A stretch of DNA of 64,000 nucleotides, from the NCBI RefSeq assembly GCF_052072235.1, contig NZ_CM125436.1, positions 5,698,001 through 5,762,000 of the forward strand, written 5' to 3'. Position numbers and translations under genes: made by a program. The stretch is from Brevibacillus_D fluminis_A. GTDB taxonomy: Bacteria > Bacillota > Bacilli > Brevibacillales > Brevibacillaceae. Under the pieces are notes generated by a model. It ran no database searches and had not been told where the DNA came from. It saw nothing but the letters and a program-made list of their open reading frames with translations. Every line of letters starts with the position of its first letter. The first letter of the stretch is position 1. Below, piece after piece: positions 16,773-25,745 of the stretch.

Positions 16773-18563
16773 TTGGCATTTCTGCAGTATGCGGATTCTT
16801 CCGCTTTGGTTACCCGTTCATGGCAGCGCTGTCATCAAACCGGCCTACACCCGACAGACCAAGCAAATGATCAAATCATCACAGGCAAGCGAATCAAAGA
16901 AATCATCAAGGAAAATCAGGCGCTGATCCAATACACCGTGCCGATTTTCGAAAAGCTTTTTCCGTTCATCCATCAAATGGGACATATCGCCATGCTCGTC
17001 GACCGCCAGGGAAACATCATCCACACGATCGGCGACCCTGATTTTGCCGACCATGCCCAGCGCGTGCAGCTTCAAGTCGGCGCCAACTGGGAAGAGAGCC
17101 GCAAAGGAACGAATGCGATCGGCACCGCCCTGGTTGAAGCCCGCCCCGTGCGGATTCATGCGGAACAGCACTTTTTCAGGGAAAATCAGTTCCTCACATG
17201 TGCCGCGGCCCCCATTTACGACGCAGAAGGCGAATTTCTGGGCGTCATCAACATCAGCGGGCAGAAGGAAGGGTTTCATCCGTACATCCTCTCGCTGGCC
17301 AGTCTGGCAGCTGATTCGCTGCAGAACAAGCTGCTGCTGGAAACATCCAGGCATGAGCATCTGCTGACATTGAAGGAACTCGACCAAATTTCTGCCAGTC
17401 ATCAGACGCCGCTCGTCTCGCTTGATCGCGACCGGCGCATCGTCCGCGCAAACGCCGCTGCCGTCGGGATACTCGGCAAAGATTGCCTGGGAAAAGAATT
17501 TGTCGGAAAAAAGGGCTATACGACCCAAACGATTTCGGACCAAACCAGCAAAATGTGGCGCTCTGTCGCCCTTCATAAAAAAACAGACACTCCTGATCAG
17601 CGCGGGTTGCTGACCAGCTTTTCACGGCTGGCCGGGTCCTGCAAACGCATCGTCCAAACGAAGGAACTCGCCTTAAAAGCGGCGCTGACCCATTACCCCG
17701 TGCTTCTGCTCGGTGAAAGCGGCACCGGGAAAGAGGTCGTGGCGCAATCGATCCACCAGGCCAGCACACGGGCGGCACAGCCGTTTATCGCCGTCAATTG
17801 CAGCGCGATACCGGACAACCTGGTCGAAAGCGAATTGTTCGGCTACGAAAGCGGCGCTTTTACCGGAGCTAACCGGGAAGGCAGCATCGGCAAATTCGAG
17901 GCCGCCAAGCAGGGCACGATCTTTTTGGATGAGATCGGCGACATGTCTTTGCGGGCCCAAGCCGCCCTGCTCCGCGTGCTTCAAGAAAAAGTCGTCACCC
18001 CTGTCGGCAGCACCCGCACAAGACCAGTGCATGCCCGCGTGATTGCCGCCACGCACCGCAACCTGCCCGAAGAGATCAAGGCCGGTCGTTTCCGCGCCGA
18101 CCTTTATTACCGGCTCAAGGGCATCCAGATTACTCTGCCGCCGCTGCGCGAGCGGAGCGATGTGATCGAGTTGGCGGAACATCTGCTGCGCCAGATCAAC
18201 GACGAGGACGCTCCTGTTCCGGTCCTCGCGCCGGATGCCCAGAAGCTTCTTCGATCCTACCAGTGGCCCGGCAACGTCCGGGAGCTGCAAAGCGTGCTGA
18301 TGCAAGCATCTTTTTTGGCCGATGGCGGTGAGATTGAAGCCCACCACCTGCAGCTCGATCTCCCCGATCACGTTGCCTACGATGACAGCCAACCGATTTT
18401 ATCGCTGCGTGAAGCCGAGATTGCCGCGATCCAAAAATCGCTGGCCGCGAGTGGCGGGAATGTAAGCAAAGCGGCTAAGCTCTTGCAAATTGGACGCAAT
18501 ACCCTCTATCGAAAAATGGAAGAGTATCGCATTTCGAATACGGCGAACATGGGCAGTGTTTAG
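16773..18563 (+). CDS. Sigma-54-dependent transcriptional activator (AcoR-like)
   Basis: A 596-residue enhancer-binding protein. A GAF-type sensor domain covers about 50-190 and a PAS-like segment about 205-255. The AAA+ domain (290-520) has Walker A GESGTGKE (314-321), the sigma-54 contact loop GAFTGA (361-366) and Walker B FLDEIGD (384-390). A Fis-type helix-turn-helix lies at about 550-590 (AAKLLQIGRNTLYRKM). The start is a TTG preceded by GGGAGGG. It is divergent from the dehydrogenase operon, which has a sigma-54 promoter and twin dyads, so it most likely activates that operon. No receiver domain is present, so the signal is a small ligand. Confidence 0.93.
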   Translation: MAFLQYADSSALVTRSWQRCHQTGLHPTDQANDQIITGKRIKEIIKENQALIQYTVPIFEKLFPFIHQMGHIAMLVDRQGNIIHTIGDPDFADHAQRVQLQVGANWEESRKGTNAIGTALVEARPVRIHAEQHFFRENQFLTCAAAPIYDAEGEFLGVINISGQKEGFHPYILSLASLAADSLQNKLLLETSRHEHLLTLKELDQISASHQTPLVSLDRDRRIVRANAAAVGILGKDCLGKEFVGKKGYTTQTISDQTSKMWRSVALHKKTDTPDQRGLLTSFSRLAGSCKRIVQTKELALKAALTHYPVLLLGESGTGKEVVAQSIHQASTRAAQPFIAVNCSAIPDNLVESELFGYESGAFTGANREGSIGKFEAAKQGTIFLDEIGDMSLRAQAALLRVLQEKVVTPVGSTRTRPVHARVIAATHRNLPEEIKAGRFRADLYYRLKGIQITLPPLRERSDVIELAEHLLRQINDEDAPVPVLAPDAQKLLRSYQWPGNVRELQSVLMQASFLADGGEIEAHHLQLDLPDHVAYDDSQPILSLREAEIAAIQKSLAASGGNVSKAAKLLQIGRNTLYRKMEEYRISNTANMGSV

Positions 18564-18598
18564 TGTATTTCTATTCTTTTAGACATGATGAAAAACTC

Positions 18599-18627
18599 TT
18601 GACTTGTCCAGGTAAAAAATGATAAAT
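18599..18627 (+). promoter_or_regulatory. Promoter of tRNA-Leu
   Basis: TTGACT (18599-18604), 17-bp spacer, ATAAAT (18622-18627), with the tRNA starting 18 bp later. Confidence 0.6.
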
Positions 18628-18644
18628 TTGTGTTGACTATTTCT

Positions 18645-18732
18645 GCCGGGGTGGCGGAATAGGCAGACGCAACAGACTTAAAATCTGTCGGGAGTTTCTC
18701 CCGTACCGGTTCAAGTCCGGTCCTCGGCACCA
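18645..18732 (+). tRNA. tRNA-Leu (anticodon TAA)
   Basis: The acceptor arms GCCGGGG and CCTCGGC pair, the anticodon loop CTTAAAA between ACAGA and TCTGT gives anticodon TAA, and a long variable arm (GGGAGTTTCTCCC) marks the Leu class. GGTTCAAGTCC is the T-loop. CCA is encoded (18730-18732). It is a single tRNA, not part of a cluster. Confidence 0.95.
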
Positions 18733-18744
18733 TACAACACAAGC

Positions 18745-18778
18745 AAACCATTTGGGATTCGTCCCGGATGGTTTTTTT
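18745..18778 (+). terminator. Intrinsic terminator of tRNA-Leu
   Basis: AAACCAT pairs with ATGGTTT around GGGA-TTCG-TCCC, followed by a run of T. Confidence 0.85.
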
Positions 18779-18816
18779 GTTTCCCCGCCAAGTCAATGGC
18801 TGTGACATCGTTGCAC

Positions 18817-18874
18817 ATAAAAAATACGGCCTGACAATGTACCCGCCCGAATGGCGAATTTGTCAGCACCGTAT
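18817..18874 (-). terminator. Intrinsic terminator of ung
   Basis: On the minus strand ATACGG and CTGACA pair with TGTCAG and CGTAT, followed by TTTTTTAT. Confidence 0.7.
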
Positions 18875-18883
18875 ATCCGTCTA

Positions 18884-19612
18884 CTATTCGATTGTTTTCA
18901 CCTTTTCCCGCTCATTCGCTGCCGCAAGCTCGGCAGGATCAAGATTGGGGATTTGCCAATCGATCGGCGTGCTGCCGATTTTCTCCAAAAACGCATTGGC
19001 GCGCGAAAACGGCCTGCTGCCGAAAAAGCCGCGGTTGGCGGAAAAGGGGCTTGGATGCGGCGACTCGATGATGTAATGATGCGAGCCGGTAATCAACTCG
19101 CGTTTCTCTTGCGCATGTCGGCCCCATAGGATGAAAACAAGCGGTTTTTCCCGGCGGTTGAGCGTCGCGATGATTTGGTCGGTGAACTGCTCCCAGCCCA
19201 TTCCTTTGTGCGAGTTGGCTTGCCCGGCGCGAACCGTCAGCACGGTGTTCAGCAGCAGTACGCCTTGCTCCGCCCATTTGACCAGATACCCGTTGTTCGG
19301 GATGTAGCAGTTCAGATCGGTCTGCAGCTCTTTATAGATGTTTTGCAGCGATGGCGGCGTGCTGACGCCCGGTTTGACCGAAAAGCTGAGGCCGTGGGCT
19401 TGCCCGGGACCGTGATAAGGGTCCTGGCCGAGAATCACCACCTTGGCATCGTTGTACGGCGTCAGGTGCAGTGCGTTGAAAATGTCGTACATATCGGGAA
19501 ACACAGGTCTCGATCGATATTCTTCCATCAGAAACTGACGCAGCTTCAAGTAGTATGGCTTGGTAAACTCATCTTCCAGCAGGGGAGACCAGTCGTTTTT
19601 TAGCTTGGTCAT
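18884..19612 (-). CDS. ung: Uracil-DNA glycosylase (family 1)
   Basis: A 242-residue base-excision repair enzyme that removes uracil from DNA. The water-activating loop GQDPYHGPGQAHGLSF contains catalytic Asp64, and the DNA-minor-groove loop with catalytic His is HPSPFSANRGF. The length matches the family. The internal ATG at 19612 gives the usual N-terminus (MTKLKNDW); a GTG at 19627 is also possible. It is just downstream of the MATE gene on the same strand and may be read through from it. Confidence 0.95.
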   Translation of the reverse strand: MTKLKNDWSPLLEDEFTKPYYLKLRQFLMEEYRSRPVFPDMYDIFNALHLTPYNDAKVVILGQDPYHGPGQAHGLSFSVKPGVSTPPSLQNIYKELQTDLNCYIPNNGYLVKWAEQGVLLLNTVLTVRAGQANSHKGMGWEQFTDQIIATLNRREKPLVFILWGRHAQEKRELITGSHHYIIESPHPSPFSANRGFFGSRPFSRANAFLEKIGSTPIDWQIPNLDPAELAAANEREKVKTIE

Positions 19613-19628
19613 AATTGTACGAACCACC

Positions 19629-20966
19629 TTACGCTTCAGTTGATTTTGGCATGACTTTGGCCCAATCCACCTTGTAAAAGCGGATCATGACGATGATGCC
19701 GAATGCCATTAAAAAGGTATACAGGGAAATCCACGCGCCCACGCTGTTCAACCCGAAAACAAATGTCAGCAAATAGGTTAGCGGGACAAACATGACAAAG
19801 CAGAGCACGAGTGACGTTTTGAACAGAAAGCCGGTGTCGCCGATTCCGCGCAAACCTCCTGCGTAAAAGTTAAGCAAGCCGTCGAACACTTGCAAAAACG
19901 CGGAAATCTCGATCAAAAACGCAGCGAGATGGTACACGTCCGGGTCAGCCGTATAAATGCGGGCGATTGGCTCCGCAAGCAAAAACTCGACCAAGCCGAG
20001 CAGCAAAATGAACAGGCTCCCGATCGTCGCTGTTTCCGTCCCCATTCTCCTCGCCATCTGCGCATTGCCCTTGCCGATATATTGACCGACCAGAATCGTA
20101 GCCGTCGACCCGAAGGCAAATGCCGGCATGAAACCGAAAGCCATGACGCTCAACGCGATTTCATTGGCTGCCAACGGAACCGTGCCCAATCGGGTCACGA
20201 ACATCGTAAAAATAAACATGGAAAGCGCCAGCGCCAATTCCTGCCCACCCAGCTTAAAGCTCTCCCAGCTGATGAGCCTGGCTTCCTGCCGATTGATCGG
20301 AATCACCGTTCTCGTGTGGAACTGCGGGTGCAGCTTGACGAAATAGACAAGGATACAGCCGATCAGCCCGACCAGCTCGCCGATAAAAATCGACCAGGCA
20401 GCACCGGGCAAGCCCAGTTCTGGCAAGCCCCATTTTCCATACGTGAGCGTGTAGGTGAAGAAGATCATGAGCACGTTGCTCGTGATCGAGAACACCATCG
20501 GCGTCTTCGTGTCACCGATTCCCCGCATGAAGCCGTGGAAGACAAAACTCAGCGTGGAAAAGATCATCGCCCAGAAGCGGATGCGCAAATAATCTTCGCC
20601 TTGCTCGATCAATTCTTGGGAGCCGCCCATCAACTTCAGCAGCCACCCTGCGCCGAACGTCCCCAGCAAAAAGACGAACAGTCCGATGAGCAAACAAAGA
20701 TAAAGTGCGATATGGGTGCGCTCCACCGCTTTCTTGCTGTCGTTGGCTCCGTAATTTTGGGCAACCAGATAGTTGACGGTATGGCCGATCCCTGAAATAA
20801 ATCCCCATACATTATACATGATAATGTTGCAGACTCCCACGATGGCGATCGCCAAGACGCCCAATTGGCCCACCATGATCAGGTTCACGGTTCCTGTCAC
20901 GGTCCCCGTTGCGAACGAAGCAACGGACGGAATCGACAACCACAGAATATTCTTCCAATTTCGCAT
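19629..20966 (-). CDS. MATE family efflux transporter (second copy)
   Basis: A 445-residue membrane protein with about 12 helices and the family repeat 'GIGDTKTP' near 165 and 'GIGDTG' near 385. It differs greatly from the MATE protein at 10128, so it is a paralogue of another subfamily, not a recent duplicate. AAGGACGG precedes the ATG. Exported compound unknown. Its stop lies 16 bases before the ung start, so the two may be co-transcribed. Confidence 0.85.
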   Translation of the reverse strand: MRNWKNILWLSIPSVASFATGTVTGTVNLIMVGQLGVLAIAIVGVCNIIMYNVWGFISGIGHTVNYLVAQNYGANDSKKAVERTHIALYLCLLIGLFVFLLGTFGAGWLLKLMGGSQELIEQGEDYLRIRFWAMIFSTLSFVFHGFMRGIGDTKTPMVFSITSNVLMIFFTYTLTYGKWGLPELGLPGAAWSIFIGELVGLIGCILVYFVKLHPQFHTRTVIPINRQEARLISWESFKLGGQELALALSMFIFTMFVTRLGTVPLAANEIALSVMAFGFMPAFAFGSTATILVGQYIGKGNAQMARRMGTETATIGSLFILLLGLVEFLLAEPIARIYTADPDVYHLAAFLIEISAFLQVFDGLLNFYAGGLRGIGDTGFLFKTSLVLCFVMFVPLTYLLTFVFGLNSVGAWISLYTFLMAFGIIVMIRFYKVDWAKVMPKSTEA

Positions 20967-21058
20967 GTTAGCCGTCCTTTATCTAATTGTCATTAGGTTA
21001 ACTATAGTCTTAATCATAGCCGAAGATGCATATTGCGCCAAGCAACCGCCGTTACACG

Positions 21059-21088
21059 AAAAAAAGAACCCTAATACTACGGGTTCCT
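21059..21088 (-). terminator. Intrinsic terminator
   Basis: GAACCC pairs with GGGTTC across TAATACTAC; the minus strand continues CTTTTTTT. It ends the GyrI-like gene. Confidence 0.75.
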
Positions 21089-21107
21089 TTCCTCTTGAAT
21101 ATTGTCC

Positions 21108-21584
21108 TTACGCGATAGCCACGTACACTTCGACGACGGCTTGCTCAGGATTCATGCAGCGTTCGTCATACCGCTCGAAATCACCCGTATAGGTCCGCTT
21201 TTCATCGGATTGCTCGAAATAATCCCAGATTTGCTGCCAGAGCTTTGGCACAACCTCTGTAATGGGTCCCTCCTGGGAGGTGAAAACGAGATATTTGGCG
21301 GCAGGCACCTCTTTCTTCACAGACCCTTCCGGTACTTCGGCGTGCTCTTCCACAGCATGTCCAATCAGCATCGTGTATCGGCCATTCACGTCAGCCTCAT
21401 AGTCGGTGTACAGTCCATAAAGCGCTTGGTCAACCTTGGCCGGGGTCTTCTCGCTTACCTGTTCTTGAAAAAATCGCTGCCACAGCTTCGGGATTTCCCC
21501 GTCACCTTTGCACTCCGCCTCGTTTGTCGTGCTGGCGGCAATCCCCATGATGACCAGTCTTTCCTTCGTTTCGACAATTGGCAT
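21108..21584 (-). CDS. GyrI-like / AraC effector-binding domain protein
   Basis: A 158-residue single-domain protein of the SOUL/GyrI-like fold ('GIAASTTNEAE', 'IPKLWQRFFQE', 'YGLYTDYEAD', 'YTMLIGHAVEE', 'YLVFTSQEGPI', 'LWQQIWDYF'). Such stand-alone domains bind small hydrophobic or cationic molecules; some inhibit gyrase or hydrolyse cyclopropanes. The two IPKLW/VPKLW motifs are from the two pseudo-repeats. GGGAGG precedes the ATG at 21584. No DNA-binding domain is attached. Confidence 0.8.
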   Translation of the reverse strand: MPIVETKERLVIMGIAASTTNEAECKGDGEIPKLWQRFFQEQVSEKTPAKVDQALYGLYTDYEADVNGRYTMLIGHAVEEHAEVPEGSVKKEVPAAKYLVFTSQEGPITEVVPKLWQQIWDYFEQSDEKRTYTGDFERYDERCMNPEQAVVEVYVAIA

Positions 21585-21660
21585 TCTTGTATCCTCCCGA
21601 TAACAAACATATGTTCCTGTTTCTAATTTACCAAAAGTTAGAAATAATGTCAAACAAAAT

Positions 21661-21701
21661 AAAAAAAGAGTGAAGGCCGCCAAACGCTTGCTTCACTCTT
21701 T
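21661..21701 (-). terminator. Intrinsic terminator of the peptide operon
   Basis: AAAGAGTGAAG pairs with CTTCACTCTTT; the minus strand continues with T-rich sequence. It closes the ten-gene operon. Confidence 0.85.
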
Positions 21702-21724
21702 CAACATGATAACTGAACTGCCTG

Positions 21725-23710
21725 TCAGGCTTGGCTCCGATGCTTTTCGAACCAGTTCAAAATATGCTTGAGCCGCTCAATGCGGTGCTTCGGCTTCCCG
21801 GAGCGTGAAAGCTCATGTCCTTCATCCGGCGTCCTGACCAGCACGGTTTCGACGCCGAGGCGCTTCAATGCGATAAACCATTGCTCCGCTTGCTCCATCG
21901 GGCAGCGCAGGTCGTTTTCGCTATGCTCGATCAGGACAGGGGTTTTGACATGGCGTGCGTAACGGATCGGGGAACGCGACATGATGAACTCCTCATGCTC
22001 CCATAAATCTGCGCCCGCAAATTCCGTGTCGATGAAATAAAAACCGATATCGCTCGACCCGGCCATGCTGTACAGGTTGCAAATGCTTCGCTGCGTCACC
22101 GCCGCCTTGAAGCGATCGGTGTGCCCCACGATCCAGTTGACCATGAAACCGCCGTAGCTGCCGCCGGACACGAAAAGCTGATCGGCGTCGACGTAATCCA
22201 GCGTGCAGGCATAATCTACCGCTCGCATCAAATCTTCATAGTCTTTGCCGCCCCAATCGCCCAAAACAGCCCGGGCAAACTTTTTGCCGTACCCTTGGCT
22301 GCCGCGCGGATTTGTGTACAAGACAACATACCCGGCCGAGGCGAGCATCTGGAACTCGTGATTCAGCGAAAAGCCGTAGCACGTGTGCGGCCCCCCGTGT
22401 ATTTGCAAAATCAAAGGATATTTCGCGTCAGGCTGAAAATTCGGCGGCTTCAGTAGCCAGCCCTCGATTTCCCAGCCATCAGCACCTTCAAAACGGATGC
22501 GTTCCGGCTCTGATAGCGCAAGCTCGGAAAACAGCTGCTGATTGAAGTCGGTGAGCTGCCGTTTTTCCCTGTCTCTTCCCAGCGATTCGACGTACAGGTC
22601 GCCGGTGGATTGCGGATGTGCCACCACATAGACCAAAAACGGCTCCACACCGTCATCATGCATCGCGAAGGAAGTTACGACCAGACGATCGCCGGTAACG
22701 ACAGGCTCAATGAGTCCGGTTTTGACTTCCACCCGGTGAATCCAGCAGTTTCCGCCTTCGGTTACCAGGAAGTAAAGATAGCGGCCATCTTTGGACCATG
22801 TCGGCTGGTGCACGCCGGCGTCCCATTTCACATCCGATCCGACCCAGTTGGCGGTCGAACGGTCCAGCATCCCTGTCAAGTTGCGTGCTTCGCCGCCCTC
22901 AGCGGGAATCAGCCACACTTCATCATTGCATGCATTGGTTTCCCCGTATTGGTGATCGAAGTAGGCAATCCACTTGCCGTCAGGCGAAAACCGCGGCGCC
23001 AAGGTAAAACCTGCGCATTGAACCAGCTTCACGCATTCTCCCGTCTCCACATCCAGCTTCCATAGTGCGGGCACATGGTTGAAATCGCGCGTTTCCGAGC
23101 GGTCCGACAGAAAGATAATCGAGCGGCTGTCCGGCGACCAGACCGGGTCGATATCTTCCCAATCGCCAGATGTTACTTGCCTAGCCTCACCTGATGCTGC
23201 CTCCACGACCCAAATGTGGTTCATATGGTGTCCGCGGAACCCTTTGGAATCGTGTTTGTAGCGCAGCTTGGTGATCACCTTCACATCGGTCGTTGACGTA
23301 TCCTCAACGTCTTGGATGAGACACGCCAGCCGTTTGCCATCAGGCGACCATGCAATGGACTGTACATTGGTCGGCAACTCGGTCAGCTGTTTCGCATCGC
23401 CGCCATCAGCCGGAATCAGCCACACCTGATCCATTCCTGAACGATTGGAGAGAAACGCGATGCTTTGTCCATCCGGCGACCATCTCGGGCTGTGGTCTTT
23501 GACCAGGCGATCCGGCTGTGGATGTGTGAAGCGGCTTCCCTGGTCCGTGAAATCGGTCAGCCAAAGGGAGGAAAAATAGCCGTCCTTCTCCCCGTTTACT
23601 GCTGTATGGACGTAGAGCGCTTTTTTACCATCCGGTGAAATTTGTACATCGCCGACGAACTGCAGCGAAAACAAATCTTCAGGCGTGACCTTCCGTTTTG
23701 CCATCCCCAT
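21725..23710 (-). CDS. S9 family serine peptidase (prolyl oligopeptidase / acylaminoacyl-peptidase type)
   Basis: A 661-residue cytoplasmic peptidase. The N-terminal half (about 30-380) is a beta-propeller of WD40/PD40-like repeats ('WSPDGK', 'WSPDSRSI', 'FSPDGKWIAY'). The C-terminal alpha/beta hydrolase has Ser518 in GGSYGG, Asp600 and His632 as the triad. The propeller limits access to short peptides. It is the last gene of the peptide operon; its ATG shares one base with the TAA of the M20 amidohydrolase gene (TAATG), so translation is coupled. It likely degrades peptides imported by the transporter. Confidence 0.93.
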   Translation of the reverse strand: MGMAKRKVTPEDLFSLQFVGDVQISPDGKKALYVHTAVNGEKDGYFSSLWLTDFTDQGSRFTHPQPDRLVKDHSPRWSPDGQSIAFLSNRSGMDQVWLIPADGGDAKQLTELPTNVQSIAWSPDGKRLACLIQDVEDTSTTDVKVITKLRYKHDSKGFRGHHMNHIWVVEAASGEARQVTSGDWEDIDPVWSPDSRSIIFLSDRSETRDFNHVPALWKLDVETGECVKLVQCAGFTLAPRFSPDGKWIAYFDHQYGETNACNDEVWLIPAEGGEARNLTGMLDRSTANWVGSDVKWDAGVHQPTWSKDGRYLYFLVTEGGNCWIHRVEVKTGLIEPVVTGDRLVVTSFAMHDDGVEPFLVYVVAHPQSTGDLYVESLGRDREKRQLTDFNQQLFSELALSEPERIRFEGADGWEIEGWLLKPPNFQPDAKYPLILQIHGGPHTCYGFSLNHEFQMLASAGYVVLYTNPRGSQGYGKKFARAVLGDWGGKDYEDLMRAVDYACTLDYVDADQLFVSGGSYGGFMVNWIVGHTDRFKAAVTQRSICNLYSMAGSSDIGFYFIDTEFAGADLWEHEEFIMSRSPIRYARHVKTPVLIEHSENDLRCPMEQAEQWFIALKRLGVETVLVRTPDEGHELSRSGKPKHRIERLKHILNWFEKHRSQA

Positions 23711-24915
23711 TACCGACTCCCTCCATCCTTCCCGGCAGCGGCATTTTCCAGATAGCGCACCGTTGCCGTGACCATGACTTTGGCTGCCGCCAGCATCGCT
23801 TTTTCATCGATGTCAAATCGCGGATGATGGTGGGGGTACGAGCTGCCCAGCTCTTCATTGCTGGCTCCGGTAAAAAAGAATGTGCCCGGCACTTTCTGCA
23901 AGTAATAGGCGAAATCCTCGCCGCTCATGAACGGCTCCATTTCAAAGACATGCTCCTCGCCCAGCACTTGCTTGGCGCATTCGGCCAGCAGCAGCGTCTC
24001 TTGCTTATGGTTGATCACCGCCGGATACCCTTTTGTATAGTGCAGCGAATAGCTGGCATTGGCGGCTTCGCACGTCCCTTTTACGATCCGTTCCAATTCC
24101 CCCATGATTCGTTCCTGCACCTCCGGATGATAGGTGCGCACCGTGCCTTGAATGGTCGCCGTATCGGGAATGACATTGAACGCTTCGCCCGAATGAAAGG
24201 ACCCGATCGTAAAAACCGCCGGCCTTTGCGGATCGATCCGGCGGCTGACGATCTGCTGCAGATGCGTGATCAGCACAGCGCCCACCGCAATCGGGTCGAT
24301 CGACTCCTGCGGAGCTGCGCCATGCCCGCCCTTGCCTTGAATGACGATGGAAAAGCGGTCGGAAGCGGCCGCGATGGAGCCGCTGCGGTACCCAACAACA
24401 CCCGTAGGGAAGCTGGAGGATAAATGTGTGCCGAATATGGCGTCGACTCCATCCAGACACCCCGCCTCAATCATCGCTTTGGCACCGCCTGGCGCGACCT
24501 CCTCGGCAAACTGATGGATCAGCACGACATTTCCGGCCAGCTTTTCCCGATTGGCTTGCAGCACTTTGGCCACAGCGAGCAGCGTGGCCGTGTGCCCGTC
24601 ATGTCCGCAAGCGTGCATGACGCCCGGAACCTGCGATTTGTACGGTACGTCCTTCTCGTCCTGGATCGGCAGCGCGTCGAAATCGGCTCGCAAGGCGACC
24701 GTTTTGCCCGGCTTGCCGCCGCGGATGTAACCAAGCACTCCATTGCCGCCTACACCCGTTTTCACTTCAATTCCCAGCTCAGTCAAATATGCCGCAATCT
24801 TTGCCGGCGTCTCCACCTCTTCAAACGACAGTTCCGGATGCATATGAAAATAACGGCGAAGCTCCACCATTTCCTGGTACAGCTCCGCCAATTGGTCATA
24901 CATGGTTTCGAGCAC
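23710..24915 (-). CDS. M20 family amidohydrolase (N-acyl-amino acid hydrolase, YxeP/HipO-like)
   Basis: A 401-residue metallohydrolase that removes acyl groups from amino acids or cleaves dipeptide-like amides. Metal-ligand motifs are visible: MHACGHDGHTA near 105, FAEEVAPGGA near 140 (catalytic Glu), and 'EPFMSGEDFAYY' near 345. The inserted dimerisation domain lies at about 185-295. The GTG start at 24915 has AGGAGA 7 bases upstream. It sits between the IclR and S9 genes of the operon. Confidence 0.92.
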   Translation of the reverse strand: MLETMYDQLAELYQEMVELRRYFHMHPELSFEEVETPAKIAAYLTELGIEVKTGVGGNGVLGYIRGGKPGKTVALRADFDALPIQDEKDVPYKSQVPGVMHACGHDGHTATLLAVAKVLQANREKLAGNVVLIHQFAEEVAPGGAKAMIEAGCLDGVDAIFGTHLSSSFPTGVVGYRSGSIAAASDRFSIVIQGKGGHGAAPQESIDPIAVGAVLITHLQQIVSRRIDPQRPAVFTIGSFHSGEAFNVIPDTATIQGTVRTYHPEVQERIMGELERIVKGTCEAANASYSLHYTKGYPAVINHKQETLLLAECAKQVLGEEHVFEMEPFMSGEDFAYYLQKVPGTFFFTGASNEELGSSYPHHHPRFDIDEKAMLAAAKVMVTATVRYLENAAAGKDGGSR

Positions 24916-24942
24916 GGAACATTCTCCTCTCTCCGCCAGCTC

Positions 24943-25722
24943 CTATTCTGAGATGAAATAATGCGATAAGTCGAGCTGGTACTTGGTCACGATCTCGTCG
25001 ATCTCTGCTTTCGCTTTTTTCAGCATGTCGATACAATGCTCCACCTTCTCGTCCGTCATCCGATACGTCGGTCCCGAGATGGTGAGCGAGCCCATGATTT
25101 TACCGTTATAATGGAAAATCGGCACGGCCAGCGCGATGATATCCGGAGTGTACTCCCCCTCGCTGCGGGCGATTCCGGTCTCACGAATCGTAGCCAGATC
25201 GGCACGCAATACATCCGGGTTCGTCATCGTCTTCGGTGTATATTGCACCAAGCCTTGGGCAATGATCTGCTCGACTTTTTCCTCCGGCATAAATGCCAGG
25301 ATGGAGCGGTAGGAAGCGCCCACATACAAAGGCGCTCTGCTCCCCACCGTTACGGTATACCGCACGACATTGTCCGGCTCCAAAACCTCCAATGTCAGTC
25401 CCTGGTTATCATCCAGGCTGGTCACCATGACCGATTCACTGGTCGCTTCCATCAATCGTTGCAAAACCGGACGCAGCAGCTTGCCCACATTCATCGCGTC
25501 ATAGCTTAACAGCCCCAGCTCCCAGAAGCGGATACCAAGGGAGTATTTCTTTGTCTCAGGATCTTTTACCAGAAATCGATTGGCCTCAAACGTGCTGAGA
25601 ATACGATAGACATTGGCATGGCTGATTCCAAGCTCCTTGGCCAACTCCCGTGCTCCCCACGAGGTTTTCTCTTTTGTGAAGCAAAGCAAAATATTAAGTG
25701 CAAGATCCAGCGTTTTTAACAA
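24943..25722 (-). CDS. IclR-family transcriptional regulator
   Basis: A 259-residue regulator. The winged helix-turn-helix covers about 1-65 ('SWGARELAKELGISHANVYRILSTF'), and the IclR effector domain about 80-250, with the conserved segment 'VGSRAPLYVGASYRSILAFM'. It lies inside the peptide operon between the M20 genes, so it probably controls that operon in response to an uptake product. Its operator may be the palindromes at 33619-33656; this is inference. Confidence 0.9.
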   Translation of the reverse strand: MLKTLDLALNILLCFTKEKTSWGARELAKELGISHANVYRILSTFEANRFLVKDPETKKYSLGIRFWELGLLSYDAMNVGKLLRPVLQRLMEATSESVMVTSLDDNQGLTLEVLEPDNVVRYTVTVGSRAPLYVGASYRSILAFMPEEKVEQIIAQGLVQYTPKTMTNPDVLRADLATIRETGIARSEGEYTPDIIALAVPIFHYNGKIMGSLTISGPTYRMTDEKVEHCIDMLKKAKAEIDEIVTKYQLDLSHYFISE

Positions 25723-25745
25723 TGAAAAACTCCCCTTCTCCGATA